The notes: a model not told the origin generated them from the sequence alone. 64,000 nt of DNA from Eubacteriales bacterium SKADARSKE-1 (GCA_030920305.1 JARLUB010000002.1:62001-126000), one strand, 5' to 3'; shown: positions 26,829-35,714, counted from the first letter of the stretch. Made by a program: numbers and translations.

Positions 26829-28148
26829 TTGGGAAGTTATGTTCCGTCAACTATTGACGAAAGAAATGATATGCTAAAGGCAGTTGGACTTGACAATATT
26901 GACCAATTATTTTCGTCTATACCCGATGAAGTAAAAGTAAAAAAGTTAAATCTTCCTTTGGGGCAATCTGAATTAGAAGTCCGCCGTTCTATGGAGAATA
27001 TTGCAGATAAAAACGTTGTATTTAAAAAGATTTTTAGAGGTGCTGGAGCCTATAACCATTACATACCAGCAATAGTTAAAAGTGTTACTTCAAAAGAAGA
27101 TTTTTTAACTGCCTATACACCATATCAAGCTGAAATAAGTCAAGGTCTTTTACAAGCAATATTTGAATATCAAACCATGATCTGTGAACTTACAGGTATG
27201 GATGTTAGCAACGCGTCCGTTTATGACGGTGCAACTGCAGCGGCAGAATCTGTTGCAATGGTAACAGACAAAAAACGAAACAAAATTATTGTATCATCTA
27301 CAATACATATGCATGTTTTAAAAACAATAAAAACATACTGTGAAGGTTCAGGCGTAGAAGTTATTGTTGCACCAGAAAAAGATGGTGTAACGGACACTGA
27401 AGCTTTAAAGACTCTTTTAGATGAAACAGTTGCCGGTGTTTATATGCAGCAACCAAATTTCTATGGAATAATAGAAGATGCAGAAAACCTTTCTGAGCTA
27501 ACTCATGCAGCAGGTGCTAAATTTATTATGGGCTGTAATCCAATATCTTTGGCAATTTTAAAAACTCCATTTGAATGTGGAGCAGACATAGCTGTAGGCG
27601 AAGGCCAACCTTTGGGTATGCCACTATCTTTTGGTGGACCATATTTAGGCTTTATGGCTTGCCGCGAAGCTTTAATGAGAAAACTCCCAGGAAGAATTGT
27701 TGGAGAAACGGTTGATCTTGAAGGGAAAAAAGCTTTTGTTTTAACACTTCAGGCAAGAGAGCAACATATAAGACGAGAAAAAGCTTCTTCTAACATTTGT
27801 TCAAATCAAGCACTTTGTGCACTTACAGCATCTGTTTATTTATCAGCTATGGGTCACGACGGTTTAATTGATGTGGCAAATCAGTGTATTTCTAAAACTA
27901 GATATTTAGCAAATGAACTTTGCAAAATAGAAGGCATTCGTTTAAAATATGCGGATAAAGAATTCTTTAATGAATTTGTAACTACATGTTCAATAAAGCC
28001 AAATGAACTTTTACAAAAATTAGAACAAAAAGGCATTTTGGGCGGATATCCCATAGATGATGGGATTTTGTGGTGTGCAACTGAAATGAATTCTAAAGAT
28101 CAAATAGATGAATTAGTAGCTAGCGTTAAGGAGGCGGTAAAAAGATGA
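26829..28148 (+). CDS. gcvPA: Glycine dehydrogenase (decarboxylating) subunit 1
   Basis: N-terminal half of the split P protein, 439 residues. With GcvPB it forms the PLP-dependent glycine decarboxylase. Landmarks are FRGAGAYNHYIPAIVK, TPYQAEISQGLLQAIFEYQTMICELTGMD and SNICSNQALCAL (given here in short pieces). The start is TTG 26829, two bases after gcvH, using a ribosome binding site inside gcvH. Its TGA overlaps the gcvPB ATG as ATGA, so the two subunits are translationally coupled in the equal amounts the complex needs. Confidence 0.96.
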   Translation: MGSYVPSTIDERNDMLKAVGLDNIDQLFSSIPDEVKVKKLNLPLGQSELEVRRSMENIADKNVVFKKIFRGAGAYNHYIPAIVKSVTSKEDFLTAYTPYQAEISQGLLQAIFEYQTMICELTGMDVSNASVYDGATAAAESVAMVTDKKRNKIIVSSTIHMHVLKTIKTYCEGSGVEVIVAPEKDGVTDTEALKTLLDETVAGVYMQQPNFYGIIEDAENLSELTHAAGAKFIMGCNPISLAILKTPFECGADIAVGEGQPLGMPLSFGGPYLGFMACREALMRKLPGRIVGETVDLEGKKAFVLTLQAREQHIRREKASSNICSNQALCALTASVYLSAMGHDGLIDVANQCISKTRYLANELCKIEGIRLKYADKEFFNEFVTTCSIKPNELLQKLEQKGILGGYPIDDGILWCATEMNSKDQIDELVASVKEAVKR

Positions 28149-29587
28149 GCTTAATATTTGACAAAAGTAGGGAAGGCATTGGTTGTTCAATATTGTCAGA
28201 ACTTGATGTTGAACCAGTATTATTTCCTGAGAAATTAAAGAGAACTAAAAGCTTAAATCTACCGCAGTTAGCTGAGGTAGACATTAGCCGACATTACACT
28301 GAGCTTTCTAAAAAAGTTCATGGTGTTAATGATGGATTTTATCCGCTTGGTTCTTGCACAATGAAATATAATCCTAAAATAAACGAAGAAATTGCAGCCC
28401 TTGCAGGTTTTACAAAAATACATCCATTGCAACCAGAAAATACAATTCAGGGTTGCTTAGAGGTTTTGTCAAAAGCTGAAAAATACCTTTGCGAAATTAC
28501 CGGCATGGACAATATGAGCTTTCAACCAGCAGCTGGCGCGCACGGTGAATTTGCAGGCTTACTTATTATAAAGGCCTATCATAAATCTAAGGGCGATTTA
28601 AAACGCACGAAAATAATAGTTCCTGATTCAGCGCACGGAACCAACCCAGCTAGTGCAACCATGGCAGGGTTTGAAGTGGTTAATATTCCTTCTGGAGATG
28701 ATGGCTGTGTAGATATTGAAAAGCTAGAAGCTGCAGTAGGAGACGACACTGCTGGGTTTATGCTTACTAATCCAAACACGGTCGGCCTTTTTGAAAAAAA
28801 TATTTTAAAAATTACTGAAATAGTTCACAATGCCGGTGGCCTCGTTTATTATGACGGTGCTAACTTAAATGCTATCATGGGGATAGCCCGTCCTGGAGAT
28901 ATGGGATTTGATGTGATGCATTTAAATCTTCATAAAACTTTTTCAGCACCACATGGTGGAGGGGGCCCTGGAAGTGGGCCAGTTGGATGCAAAAGCTTTT
29001 TATCTAAATTTTTACCTAATCCACAAGTTAAAGAATATAGTGACAAATATGAGTTTAGTAATAGCCCTGATTCAATTGGTATGGTAAAATCCTTTTATGG
29101 TAACTTTTTAGTTGTTGTCAAGGCTTTAACTTATATTTTAACTTTAGGCAAAGAAGGAATAAAACAAGCTAGCGAAAATGCAGTTTTAAATGCCAATTAT
29201 ATGAAATGTGAACTATCAAAAATATATGATATGGCTTTTGATGACATTTGTATGCATGAATTTGTGATGACACTTGAAAACTTAAAGAAAGAAAAAGGTG
29301 TTAGTGCAATGGATGTTGCAAAAATGCTTCTTGATAACGGTATTCATCCGCCAACTATGTATTTTCCAATGATTGTGCATGAAGCTTTGATGGTTGAGCC
29401 GACAGAAACAGAGTCTAAAGCGACCTTAGATAAAGCGATAGAAGTCTTTAGCGACATATACAAAAAGGCTATGGCTGCTTCAGAACTCTTACATGAGGCT
29501 CCAGTTAAAACTCCAGTTAGACGTCTTGATGAGGTGCTAGCTGCCAGAAATCCAGTTTTGAAATCAGGGGATAGACATACAGACTGA
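28145..29587 (+). CDS. gcvPB: Glycine dehydrogenase (decarboxylating) subunit 2
   Basis: The C-terminal half of P protein, 480 residues, carries the PLP Lys in MHLNLHKTFSAPHGGGGPG. Other family words are GFYPLGSCTMKYNPKINE, QPAAGAHGEFAGL and PDSAHGTNPASA. The start ATG 28145 overlaps the gcvPA stop. AAGGAGGCGG lies just upstream within gcvPA. A GC-rich hairpin island separates it from lplA. Confidence 0.97.
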   Translation: MSLIFDKSREGIGCSILSELDVEPVLFPEKLKRTKSLNLPQLAEVDISRHYTELSKKVHGVNDGFYPLGSCTMKYNPKINEEIAALAGFTKIHPLQPENTIQGCLEVLSKAEKYLCEITGMDNMSFQPAAGAHGEFAGLLIIKAYHKSKGDLKRTKIIVPDSAHGTNPASATMAGFEVVNIPSGDDGCVDIEKLEAAVGDDTAGFMLTNPNTVGLFEKNILKITEIVHNAGGLVYYDGANLNAIMGIARPGDMGFDVMHLNLHKTFSAPHGGGGPGSGPVGCKSFLSKFLPNPQVKEYSDKYEFSNSPDSIGMVKSFYGNFLVVVKALTYILTLGKEGIKQASENAVLNANYMKCELSKIYDMAFDDICMHEFVMTLENLKKEKGVSAMDVAKMLLDNGIHPPTMYFPMIVHEALMVEPTETESKATLDKAIEVFSDIYKKAMAASELLHEAPVKTPVRRLDEVLAARNPVLKSGDRHTD

Positions 29588-29607
29588 GAAATAATTATAG
29601 ATTTGTG

Positions 29608-29782
29608 TTGTGCGGCGAGCGGCGAAGCGCCGCTGCTAATTCGCACACTAAGCTTAGTTAGAAAATAATATTTATCGCCTGTGAAGCGAGTTAAAGTTTT
29701 TTGAAGTGCAGGAACTTTTTTTCAAAAAAGTTCCTGCCGGGGTTTGGGGCAGAGCACCAAGCGGGTTTGGGCGGCAGCCCAA
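29608..29782 (+). repeat. GC-rich palindromic island between gcvPB and lplA
   Basis: At least three hairpins lie in about 175 bp. First, AGCGGCG / CGCCGCT (29618-29624, 29628-29634) is enclosed by an outer TGTGCG / CGCACA pair. Second, GCAGGAACTTTTTT and its exact complement form a 30 bp element at 29708-29737. Third, TTGGGC / GCCCAA is at 29767-29772 and 29777-29782. The stretch 29736-29782 also repeats the word GGGTTTGGG. Composition is strongly GC-rich against an AT-rich background, as in dispersed intergenic palindromic elements. Confidence 0.7.
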
Positions 29783-29798
29783 CATTAGGAGGATTTTC

Positions 29799-30803
29799 TT
29801 GATTAGATCTTTGAAATATATAATAAGCAAAAATACAGTACCTTACTATAATTTGGCGCTTGAAGAATATTTGCTTTTTAGCACAGAACCTGACGAAATG
29901 GTATTTTATTTGTGGCAAAATAAAAATACAGTTGTAATAGGAAGAAATCAAAATCCTTATAGAGAGTGTAAAATATCCGATATTAAAAAAGATGGAAGTC
30001 ATATTGTTCGCAGGCTTTCCGGTGGAGGAGCGGTTTATCATGACTCAGGCAATTTAAACTTTACTTTTCTTGTAAGGCATGAAAATAATGATGTCAATAA
30101 ACAATTGAGTGTTATTTTAAAAGCTCTTCAGTTACTTGGAATAAACGCACAAGCATCGGGACGCAATGATATAACTGTTGATGGGAAAAAGTTTTCAGGT
30201 AATGCGTTTTATCGGTCGAAAGACTATTGTTATCATCATGGCACTTTGCTGATTGATGTCGATATAGAAAATCTTTCTAAATATTTGAATGTTTCAGCGT
30301 CTAAATTAAAATCTAAGGGTGTGAGCTCTGTAAAAAGCAGAGTTGCAAACTTAAAGGATTATAAAAAAGACTTAACAATTGAAACAGTAAAAGATGCTTT
30401 GCTTTCTGCTGTGAGCGAGGTCTATGATCTTGCCCCTCAAAGAATATTAGATGAAGAGTTGGATAAAAATAAAATAAGAGAATTAGAGAATAAATTTTCG
30501 TCAAATTATTTTATATATCCCAATAAATTTAATTATCAAATAGAAATGCAAGAACGATTTCCATGGGGAGAAATTCAATTATTATTTAATTTAAAGGATA
30601 ATATTATTGAATCTGTAAGAGCTTATTCTGATGCTTTGGATGAGCAATTTATTTTATATATACCTGAGGTAATGAAAGACTGTTTGTTTTCTGAAACAAG
30701 TTTAATTGATGCAATTGATAAAATACCATTAAAAAATGAATTAAGCCATCAAATTGCTACAGATATAAAAGAATTAATAATAAAGAACCTAAATGAAAGC
30801 TAA
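29799..30803 (+). CDS. lplA: Lipoate-protein ligase LplA
   Basis: Attaches lipoate to GcvH through lipoyl-AMP. The 334-residue protein has the LplA landmarks LWQNKNTVVIGRNQNPYREC, VRRLSGGGAVYHDSGNLNFTF (RRxSGGGxVxHD) and GRNDITVDGKKFSGNAFY, plus the C-terminal accessory domain. I use TTG 29799 because AGGAGG at 29787-29792 precedes it. Reading further upstream in frame only translates the GC-rich repeat. Its place between gcvPB and lpd fits lipoylation of GcvH. Confidence 0.93.
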   Translation: MIRSLKYIISKNTVPYYNLALEEYLLFSTEPDEMVFYLWQNKNTVVIGRNQNPYRECKISDIKKDGSHIVRRLSGGGAVYHDSGNLNFTFLVRHENNDVNKQLSVILKALQLLGINAQASGRNDITVDGKKFSGNAFYRSKDYCYHHGTLLIDVDIENLSKYLNVSASKLKSKGVSSVKSRVANLKDYKKDLTIETVKDALLSAVSEVYDLAPQRILDEELDKNKIRELENKFSSNYFIYPNKFNYQIEMQERFPWGEIQLLFNLKDNIIESVRAYSDALDEQFILYIPEVMKDCLFSETSLIDAIDKIPLKNELSHQIATDIKELIIKNLNES

Positions 30804-30828
30804 AAAGCATAATAAAGGGGATAGCAGA

Positions 30829-32220
30829 ATGAATAAAAGGTATGATCTCGTTGTCATAGGCTCAGGGCCTGGCGGATACATTGCAGCAGTTAAAGCAGCA
30901 CAATGTGGAATGAGTGTTGCGCTAGCAGAAAAGGCAGATCTTGGTGGAGTTTGCCTTAATAGAGGATGTATTCCAACAAAAACTTTAATCCATTCTACTG
31001 AGCTTTTAGATGAGTTAAAAACTTGTGAATCAATTGGTATTGTAGCAAATAATATTTCATATAATATTAAACAAATTCATGAGCGAAAAGAAAATGTTAT
31101 GGAAACTCTAAGAAGTGGCTTAGAAGCACTTTTAAAGAAAAATAAAGTTGAAATATTTAAAAAGTGTGCAACAATTTTATCTGATTCAAAAGTGCTACTT
31201 AAAGATGAATTTAATAAAGAGGAAGAGGTAATCCTTGAAACAGATAAAGTTTTAGTTGCGACAGGTTCCAAACCTGTTAAGCCAAAAATTTCCGGAATAG
31301 ACCTTCCTGGAGTCATAACAAGTGACGATCTATTAATGATGAATTATAAAGTACCGTCAAAGTTAGTCATAATTGGCGGTGGCGTTATTGCGGTTGAATT
31401 TGCTTCAATATATAGATCTCTCGGATCAGAAATTACTATAATTGAAGCAGTTGATAGAATCTTGCCAGGCATGGATATTGATATTTCAAAAAACCTTTCT
31501 ATGTTATTTAAAAAAAGAGGAGTTAATATCTATACTTCCTCTAAAGTTAATGAAATAAAGTCTGAAAATGGCTTGAAAGTGTGTTTTGAACAAAAAGGGG
31601 AGACGCACGAAGAATTAGCTGAAACAGTTTTAGTTGCTGTTGGAAGAAAAGCAACTACAGAAGGACTTTTTGGCTCCGATTTAAAACCTGAAATATTAAA
31701 TAGCGCAATTAAAGTAAATGAAAATTTTGAAACGAGTATTCCAAACATATATGCTATTGGGGATGTAATTTATGGAGGAATACAGTTAGCCCACATGGCT
31801 TCAGCACAAGGAACAAATGCAGTTTTATTAATGAATAACAAGAAACCACAATATAATTTGGATAATGTCCCATCATGCGTGTATACAAAACCAGAAATAG
31901 CTAGTGTTGGTATTACAAAAGAGATGGCTGAGACACAAGGAATTTCTGCAAATGTTGGAAAATATATTATGAATTCTAATGCTAAATCATTGATTTCAAT
32001 GGAAGACAGAGGCTTTATAAAAATAGTATTTGATGAAAAGACAAGAGTTATTTTAGGCGCCCATATGATGTGTGCTAACGCCACCGACATGATAAGTGAA
32101 ATGACAGCAGCTGTTTGTTTTGGAAAAACTATAGAAGAAATGGCTAGCATTATAAGACCACATCCGACTTATAACGAAGCTGCTAGCGAGGTTTTTTCAG
32201 AACTATTTAAAATAGACTAA
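30829..32220 (+). CDS. lpd: Dihydrolipoyl dehydrogenase (L protein)
   Basis: A FAD-dependent L protein that reoxidises dihydrolipoyl-GcvH with NAD. The 463-residue protein begins YDLVVIGSGPGGYIAAVKAA (FAD loop). The redox disulfide is in GGVCLNRGCIPTK. NAD binding is at VIIGGGVIAVEFASIY, and the dimerisation domain ends with the His-Glu pair in RPHPTYNEAASEVF. ATG 30829 follows AAAGGGGA. An in-frame ATG 36 bp upstream overlaps lplA and is less likely. It closes the glycine cleavage operon. Confidence 0.96.
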   Translation: MNKRYDLVVIGSGPGGYIAAVKAAQCGMSVALAEKADLGGVCLNRGCIPTKTLIHSTELLDELKTCESIGIVANNISYNIKQIHERKENVMETLRSGLEALLKKNKVEIFKKCATILSDSKVLLKDEFNKEEEVILETDKVLVATGSKPVKPKISGIDLPGVITSDDLLMMNYKVPSKLVIIGGGVIAVEFASIYRSLGSEITIIEAVDRILPGMDIDISKNLSMLFKKRGVNIYTSSKVNEIKSENGLKVCFEQKGETHEELAETVLVAVGRKATTEGLFGSDLKPEILNSAIKVNENFETSIPNIYAIGDVIYGGIQLAHMASAQGTNAVLLMNNKKPQYNLDNVPSCVYTKPEIASVGITKEMAETQGISANVGKYIMNSNAKSLISMEDRGFIKIVFDEKTRVILGAHMMCANATDMISEMTAAVCFGKTIEEMASIIRPHPTYNEAASEVFSELFKID

Positions 32221-32274
32221 TAAATTTGCACTAAAAATAAAAATACCATTTAAAAGTGGAAGGGAACGATTTTC

Positions 32275-32649
32275 ATGATTATTAACGCTGATAAAGCCCC
32301 AAAGGCAGTTGGACCATATTCTCAAGGTGTTATGTGGCAAAGTTTAATCTATACTTCTGGGCAACTTCCAATAGATCCTAAAACTGGAAATCTAGTTGAG
32401 GGTGGAATAGAAGAACAAACAAAGCAAGCACTAACAAATTTGATGGAAATAATAAAAAAAGCAGGATCAGATAGTGAAAAGGTATTGAAAACAACCGTGT
32501 TTTTAAGTGATATTAGTAACTTTTCTAAAATGAATGAAGTGTATAAAGATTTTTTTAAAAAGGAAAGTTATCCAGCTCGCTCAGCAATACAGGTAGCCGC
32601 TTTACCAATGAATGCTTTAATTGAAATTGAAGCTGTAGCAATGTACTAA
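32275..32649 (+). CDS. ridA: RidA-family enamine/imine deaminase
   Basis: A 124-residue RidA/YjgF protein that hydrolyses reactive 2-aminoacrylate-type intermediates from PLP enzymes. The family signature KAPKAVGPYSQGV is at the start. The substrate Arg is in PARSAIQVAALP near 106, and the C-terminal Glu lies in LIEIEAVA. It follows the glycine cleavage genes by 54 bp, a sensible place for a PLP-side-product scavenger. GGAAGGGAA serves as ribosome binding site. Confidence 0.93.
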   Translation: MIINADKAPKAVGPYSQGVMWQSLIYTSGQLPIDPKTGNLVEGGIEEQTKQALTNLMEIIKKAGSDSEKVLKTTVFLSDISNFSKMNEVYKDFFKKESYPARSAIQVAALPMNALIEIEAVAMY

Positions 32650-32670
32650 TTATTGTTTTTGCTTTTAATT

Positions 32671-32709
32671 AAAGATAGCCAGGCGCTTTAAAATGCCTGG
32701 CTATCTTTT
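32671..32709 (+). terminator. Bidirectional terminator between ridA and ispH
   Basis: A perfect 14 bp stem, AAAGATAGCCAGGC (32671-32684) with GCCTGGCTATCTTT (32695-32708), has a T-run on both strands and lies between convergent genes. Confidence 0.9.
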
Positions 32710-32735
32710 GATTATTATAAATAAATATTACGATC

Positions 32736-34679
32736 TTAGTTTTCCTCTTCTTGTGGTTCAAGTAAGGCTTTCATAGAAAGACCTACTCGATGATTTTCAA
32801 GGTCAATATCTATAATTTTAGCCTTTACAATATCACCAATCTTTAAAACATCTTTGGGAGTTTTTATCCTATCATTTGAAATTTGAGATACATGGATTAA
32901 GCCATCAATTCCTGGGATAATTTTAGCAAATGCGCCAAAATCAGTTATACCAACAATAGTAACTTCAACAACAGAACCTACAGGATAATCTCTTTCTAAA
33001 ATGCTCCAAGGATTTTCACCTTTTTCTTTATAGCCAAGAGAAATTCGGCCATTTTCCTTATCTAAGTCTTTTATCACAACAGAAATTTCATCACCTATAG
33101 ATAAAATTTCTGATGGGTGCCGAGTTTTATTCCAAGAAAGCTCAGAGACGTGAATCATTCCATCGATTCCACCTAAATCTACAAAAGCCCCATAAGATGT
33201 AAGAGACCGAACTACACCTTTTATTTCGTCACCAATTTTAATATTTTCCCAAATTTTTTCTCTTTGTTGTTTGCGCTGTACATTCAAAACAGAGCGCCTA
33301 GAACCCACAACTCTTTTGCGAGGCTTATTTTTTACTTCTATTATGTTAAACTCTATTTCTTTATTTTTTAAGTCTTCTAAAGTTTCACTTTTTGAAGCTG
33401 TAGCAAGCGATGCTGGAATAAATACCTTTACACCATTATAGACAACAATTATTCCGCCTTTTACTATATCTGTTACAATTCCAGATAAAACAGTCTCATC
33501 TTTTTCTGCAGCAGTAATTTCATTCCATCCCTTTATGGCATCAATACGCTTTTTTGATAACATAATAGTGCCATCTTGGTCATTTGTACGCATAATTAGT
33601 AGATCTAAAGTATCTCCAACTTTTACTAGGTCTTCAACTTTTGCATGAGGATCTGTAGAAAGTTCAGATACAGGAATAAATCCAGCTTGCTTTCGTCCAA
33701 TGTCTACATATATTTCATTTGGTGTAATTTTAACAACTACCCCTTTAACCTTGTTATCTGTATTCATGTTTTTTAGAGATTCCTCTAACATTTCTTCAAA
33801 ACTTGAGCCGCCCTCTACTGAAGACTCCCTTTCTAAGATATCTGACATTTTTTGTTTGACCTCCTCAATAATATTAGCAGGTGTAGATGCACCCGCAGTA
33901 ATTCCAATAAATTTTGCATGTTTTATTTCATCAATCGGCAAATCTTCTGCTGTTTCGATAAGATAAGTTTTACAATTGTTTTCACAAACAGCTTTTAGTT
34001 TTAAGGTATTTGAGCTTTTTTTGCCGCCAACCACTATCATTAAGTCAGATTTTTTCGATAGTGTTTCAGCTTCAGTTTGGCGATTTTGTGTTGTACTACA
34101 TATAGTATCAAATATTTCAATGTGTTGAAAAGTGTTTTTTAATAGTTGTAAACATTTTTCCCAAGTAGATACGCTAAAGGTGGTTTGTACTACAACAGAA
34201 ATTTTGTGATTTGTAAAATCATTGTTATTTATTATATTTAGTAATTCATGTGAATTATTAAAGACAAAATATGGTCCAGAACAATTTCCAACAATACCTT
34301 CAACCTCTGGATGGGTTTTATCACCCGCAACAAATATAATTTTGCCTTGATTAGAGCAAATATTTACTATATTATGTATTTTTTTTACGAATGGGCAAGT
34401 TAAGTCTATGTAATCTATGTTCAAACTCAATATTTCTTTCATTTTTTGAGCAGAAATACCATGAGAACGAATAATAAGGACACTTTTTGGATCTACATCC
34501 ATAGGCTTGGCAACAATAACTACTCCTCTTTTTTTAAAAGAATTAATTATTTGAGGGTTATGAATAATAGAGCCTAAAGTACAGACTTTTTTACCGTCAT
34601 TTAAGAGCTTATTTATTGTATCTACTGCCCGATTTACTCCAAAACAAAAACCTGCATTTTGCGCAACATTTATTGGCAC
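32736..34679 (-). CDS. ispH: IspH (LytB) fused to ribosomal protein S1 domains
   Basis: A 647-residue fusion. Residues 1 to about 285 are 4-hydroxy-3-methylbut-2-enyl diphosphate reductase, the last MEP-pathway step to IPP and DMAPP. The three Fe-S cysteines are in AGFCFGVNRAV, DLTCPFVKK and DTICSTTQNRQ. From about 300 there are four S1 RNA-binding domains (for example GFIPVSEL, GMIHVSELSW, GLIHVSQIS), equivalent to S1/RpsA. This fusion is characteristic of Clostridia. I place the start at GTG 34679 because GGGAGA lies just before it; an in-frame TTG at 34694 would include that site. It ends in an acidic tail. Confidence 0.94.
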   Translation of the reverse strand: MPINVAQNAGFCFGVNRAVDTINKLLNDGKKVCTLGSIIHNPQIINSFKKRGVVIVAKPMDVDPKSVLIIRSHGISAQKMKEILSLNIDYIDLTCPFVKKIHNIVNICSNQGKIIFVAGDKTHPEVEGIVGNCSGPYFVFNNSHELLNIINNNDFTNHKISVVVQTTFSVSTWEKCLQLLKNTFQHIEIFDTICSTTQNRQTEAETLSKKSDLMIVVGGKKSSNTLKLKAVCENNCKTYLIETAEDLPIDEIKHAKFIGITAGASTPANIIEEVKQKMSDILERESSVEGGSSFEEMLEESLKNMNTDNKVKGVVVKITPNEIYVDIGRKQAGFIPVSELSTDPHAKVEDLVKVGDTLDLLIMRTNDQDGTIMLSKKRIDAIKGWNEITAAEKDETVLSGIVTDIVKGGIIVVYNGVKVFIPASLATASKSETLEDLKNKEIEFNIIEVKNKPRKRVVGSRRSVLNVQRKQQREKIWENIKIGDEIKGVVRSLTSYGAFVDLGGIDGMIHVSELSWNKTRHPSEILSIGDEISVVIKDLDKENGRISLGYKEKGENPWSILERDYPVGSVVEVTIVGITDFGAFAKIIPGIDGLIHVSQISNDRIKTPKDVLKIGDIVKAKIIDIDLENHRVGLSMKALLEPQEEEN

Positions 34680-34765
34680 AAAAATTTCTCCCAACTAAGA
34701 ATTCTACTTAACCATATAATTATAAAGCCTTTTTTGCCAAAAATCAACTAACTTTTTATTAATAT

Positions 34766-34800
34766 AAAAAAGGAAGATACAATTGCTGCTCTTCCTTTTT
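34766..34800 (-). terminator. Terminator between GG-peptide gene and ispH
   Basis: A perfect 11-12 bp stem, AAAAAGGAAGA with TCTTCCTTTTT, ends in T on either strand. On the minus strand it stops transcripts from the peptide gene before ispH. Confidence 0.8.
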
Positions 34801-34832
34801 AGGGTGTTTGCTATGCTATAATGATTTTTTGA

Positions 34833-35063
34833 TTAAATGCTGGTGTGCCGTATGTCATTTTCTATTTTCCAATTTTCCCATGAAGTATGAAGTTTAGCGC
34901 ATCTTTCGGCCTCTTTTAATGTGTCAAAAGTTTGATAAAGATGATACTGATTATTATCCCAAACTTCATAAATTGTTTCATACCTTTTTCTTACTATAAC
35001 TACAATCGCACCCCCTGAAATACCTTCTAGTTCTTCCATGCTAAGTTTTTTAATTTTAGTCAT
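34833..35063 (-). CDS. Double-glycine-leader peptide A (bacteriocin/RiPP-like)
   Basis: A 76-residue precursor. Leader residues 1-18 read MTKIKKLSMEELEGISGG, a classic double-Gly leader (LSxEELxxIxGG) recognised by peptidase-containing ABC exporters. The mature part would be 58 residues beginning AIVVIVRK, with a YEVWDNN motif and an A-x-x-CAK segment shared with the neighbouring copies. The start at 35063 is set by AAGGAGTG upstream and by homology of the leader; an earlier in-frame Met would add 20 residues from the promoter region. No exporter, immunity or modification gene is adjacent. Function (bacteriocin, signal or other exported peptide) is not determined. Confidence 0.82.
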   Translation of the reverse strand: MTKIKKLSMEELEGISGGAIVVIVRKRYETIYEVWDNNQYHLYQTFDTLKEAERCAKLHTSWENWKIENDIRHTSI

Positions 35064-35153
35064 TAGAACACTCCTTGAAAAACATATTGAGCACTTATCA
35101 AGACTCAATATATATTTTAACATATTTTATTGTATTTTGTCAATAAAATACAA
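35061..35153 (-). repeat. Promoter/leader duplication, copy 1 (peptide A)
   Basis: This stretch, from the ATG of peptide A upstream past its -35, is nearly identical to 35624-35714 in front of peptide C. Shared features include the ribosome binding site, the CATATTGAGCA word, a CTCAATATATATTTTAACAT block and the TGTCAA (-35). It marks a tandem duplication of an entire expression unit. Confidence 0.8.
35114..35143 (-). promoter_or_regulatory. Sigma-A promoter of peptide A
   Basis: On the minus strand, -35 TTGACA (35143-35138), an 18 bp spacer and -10 TAAAAT (35119-35114) precede the peptide A ribosome binding site. Confidence 0.7.
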
Positions 35154-35191
35154 AAACGCGTATTTATAAAAAAAGGGGGTTGCTTTATAAG

Positions 35192-35419
35192 CTATCTAAT
35201 AAGTAGAGGAAATAAAGACCTGAAATCAGGACCCAGTTGTTCTTCCCATCTGGAAAAAAGTGAAGCACATAGTTTAGCTCTTTTTTTTGAAACAAAAGTA
35301 AAATATAAATAATCTTTCTCATTTGACCAAACTTCGTACCCATGTTCAGAGCGCACTACCTTTGCACCTCCAGAAATATTTTTTATCTCCTCCATACTAA
35401 GTTTTTTTATTTTAGCCAT
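35192..35419 (-). CDS. Double-glycine-leader peptide B
   Basis: A 75-residue precursor with leader MAKIKKLSMEEIKNISGG followed by a 57-residue core beginning AKVVRSEHGYEVWSNE. The core aligns with peptides A and the broken copy D over the YEVW-S/D-N motif, an aromatic FTF/YF stretch and a CA-x-x-x-S/T segment. GGAGGG precedes the ATG. Unlike A and C, its upstream region is not the duplicated promoter, and it is AT-rich without a clear -35. Same family and same uncertainty as A. Confidence 0.8.
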   Translation of the reverse strand: MAKIKKLSMEEIKNISGGAKVVRSEHGYEVWSNEKDYLYFTFVSKKRAKLCASLFSRWEEQLGPDFRSLFPLLIR

Positions 35420-35518
35420 TAGTACTTTCCCTCCTTTAAAAATGTTATTTCTTATTTATCTAACCGTTTATAGGCAGTGAAAAATAGGAAGCACAGTTCA
35501 TTTTTTCATTGGAGTCTA

Positions 35519-35626
35519 TCATTTATCCAGTTTCGTTAGGTTGTTATTTGTATGAGACTTAGTTGTAACCGTGCTTCCAAAGATAATTTCTATTTCTTCC
35601 ATGCTAAGTTTTTTAATTTTAGTCAT
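35519..35626 (-). CDS. Short GS-leader peptide C (divergent copy)
   Basis: A 35-codon frame with leader MTKIKKLSMEEIEIIFGS and a short tail, STVTTKSHTNNNLTKLDK if cleaved after Gly, unrelated to the A/B/D cores. It has the strong ribosome binding site AAGGAGGA and the duplicated promoter seen for peptide A. GS can replace GG in some leaders, so this may be a functional short peptide. It may equally be a copy whose core was lost by deletion or frameshift. Confidence 0.6.
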   Translation of the reverse strand: MTKIKKLSMEEIEIIFGSTVTTKSHTNNNLTKLDK

Positions 35627-35714
35627 TAGATTCCTCCTTGAAAAACATATTGAGCATTTATAAATACTCAATATATATTTTAACATATTTTATTATATTT
35701 TGTCAATAGAGCAC
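35624..35714 (-). repeat. Promoter/leader duplication, copy 2 (peptide C)
   Basis: Near-identical partner of 35061-35153, differing by a few substitutions and small indels (for example TATAAATACTCA versus TATCAAGACTCA). Confidence 0.8.
35677..35706 (-). promoter_or_regulatory. Sigma-A promoter of peptide C
   Basis: The minus-strand TTGACA (35706-35701), 18 bp spacer and TAAAAT (35682-35677) are the same as for peptide A. Confidence 0.7.

Noticed and set aside
29706-29798. N-terminal extension of LplA
   Set aside because: It would translate the GC-rich palindromic repeat. A ribosome binding site and TTG at 29799 give the normal N-terminus.
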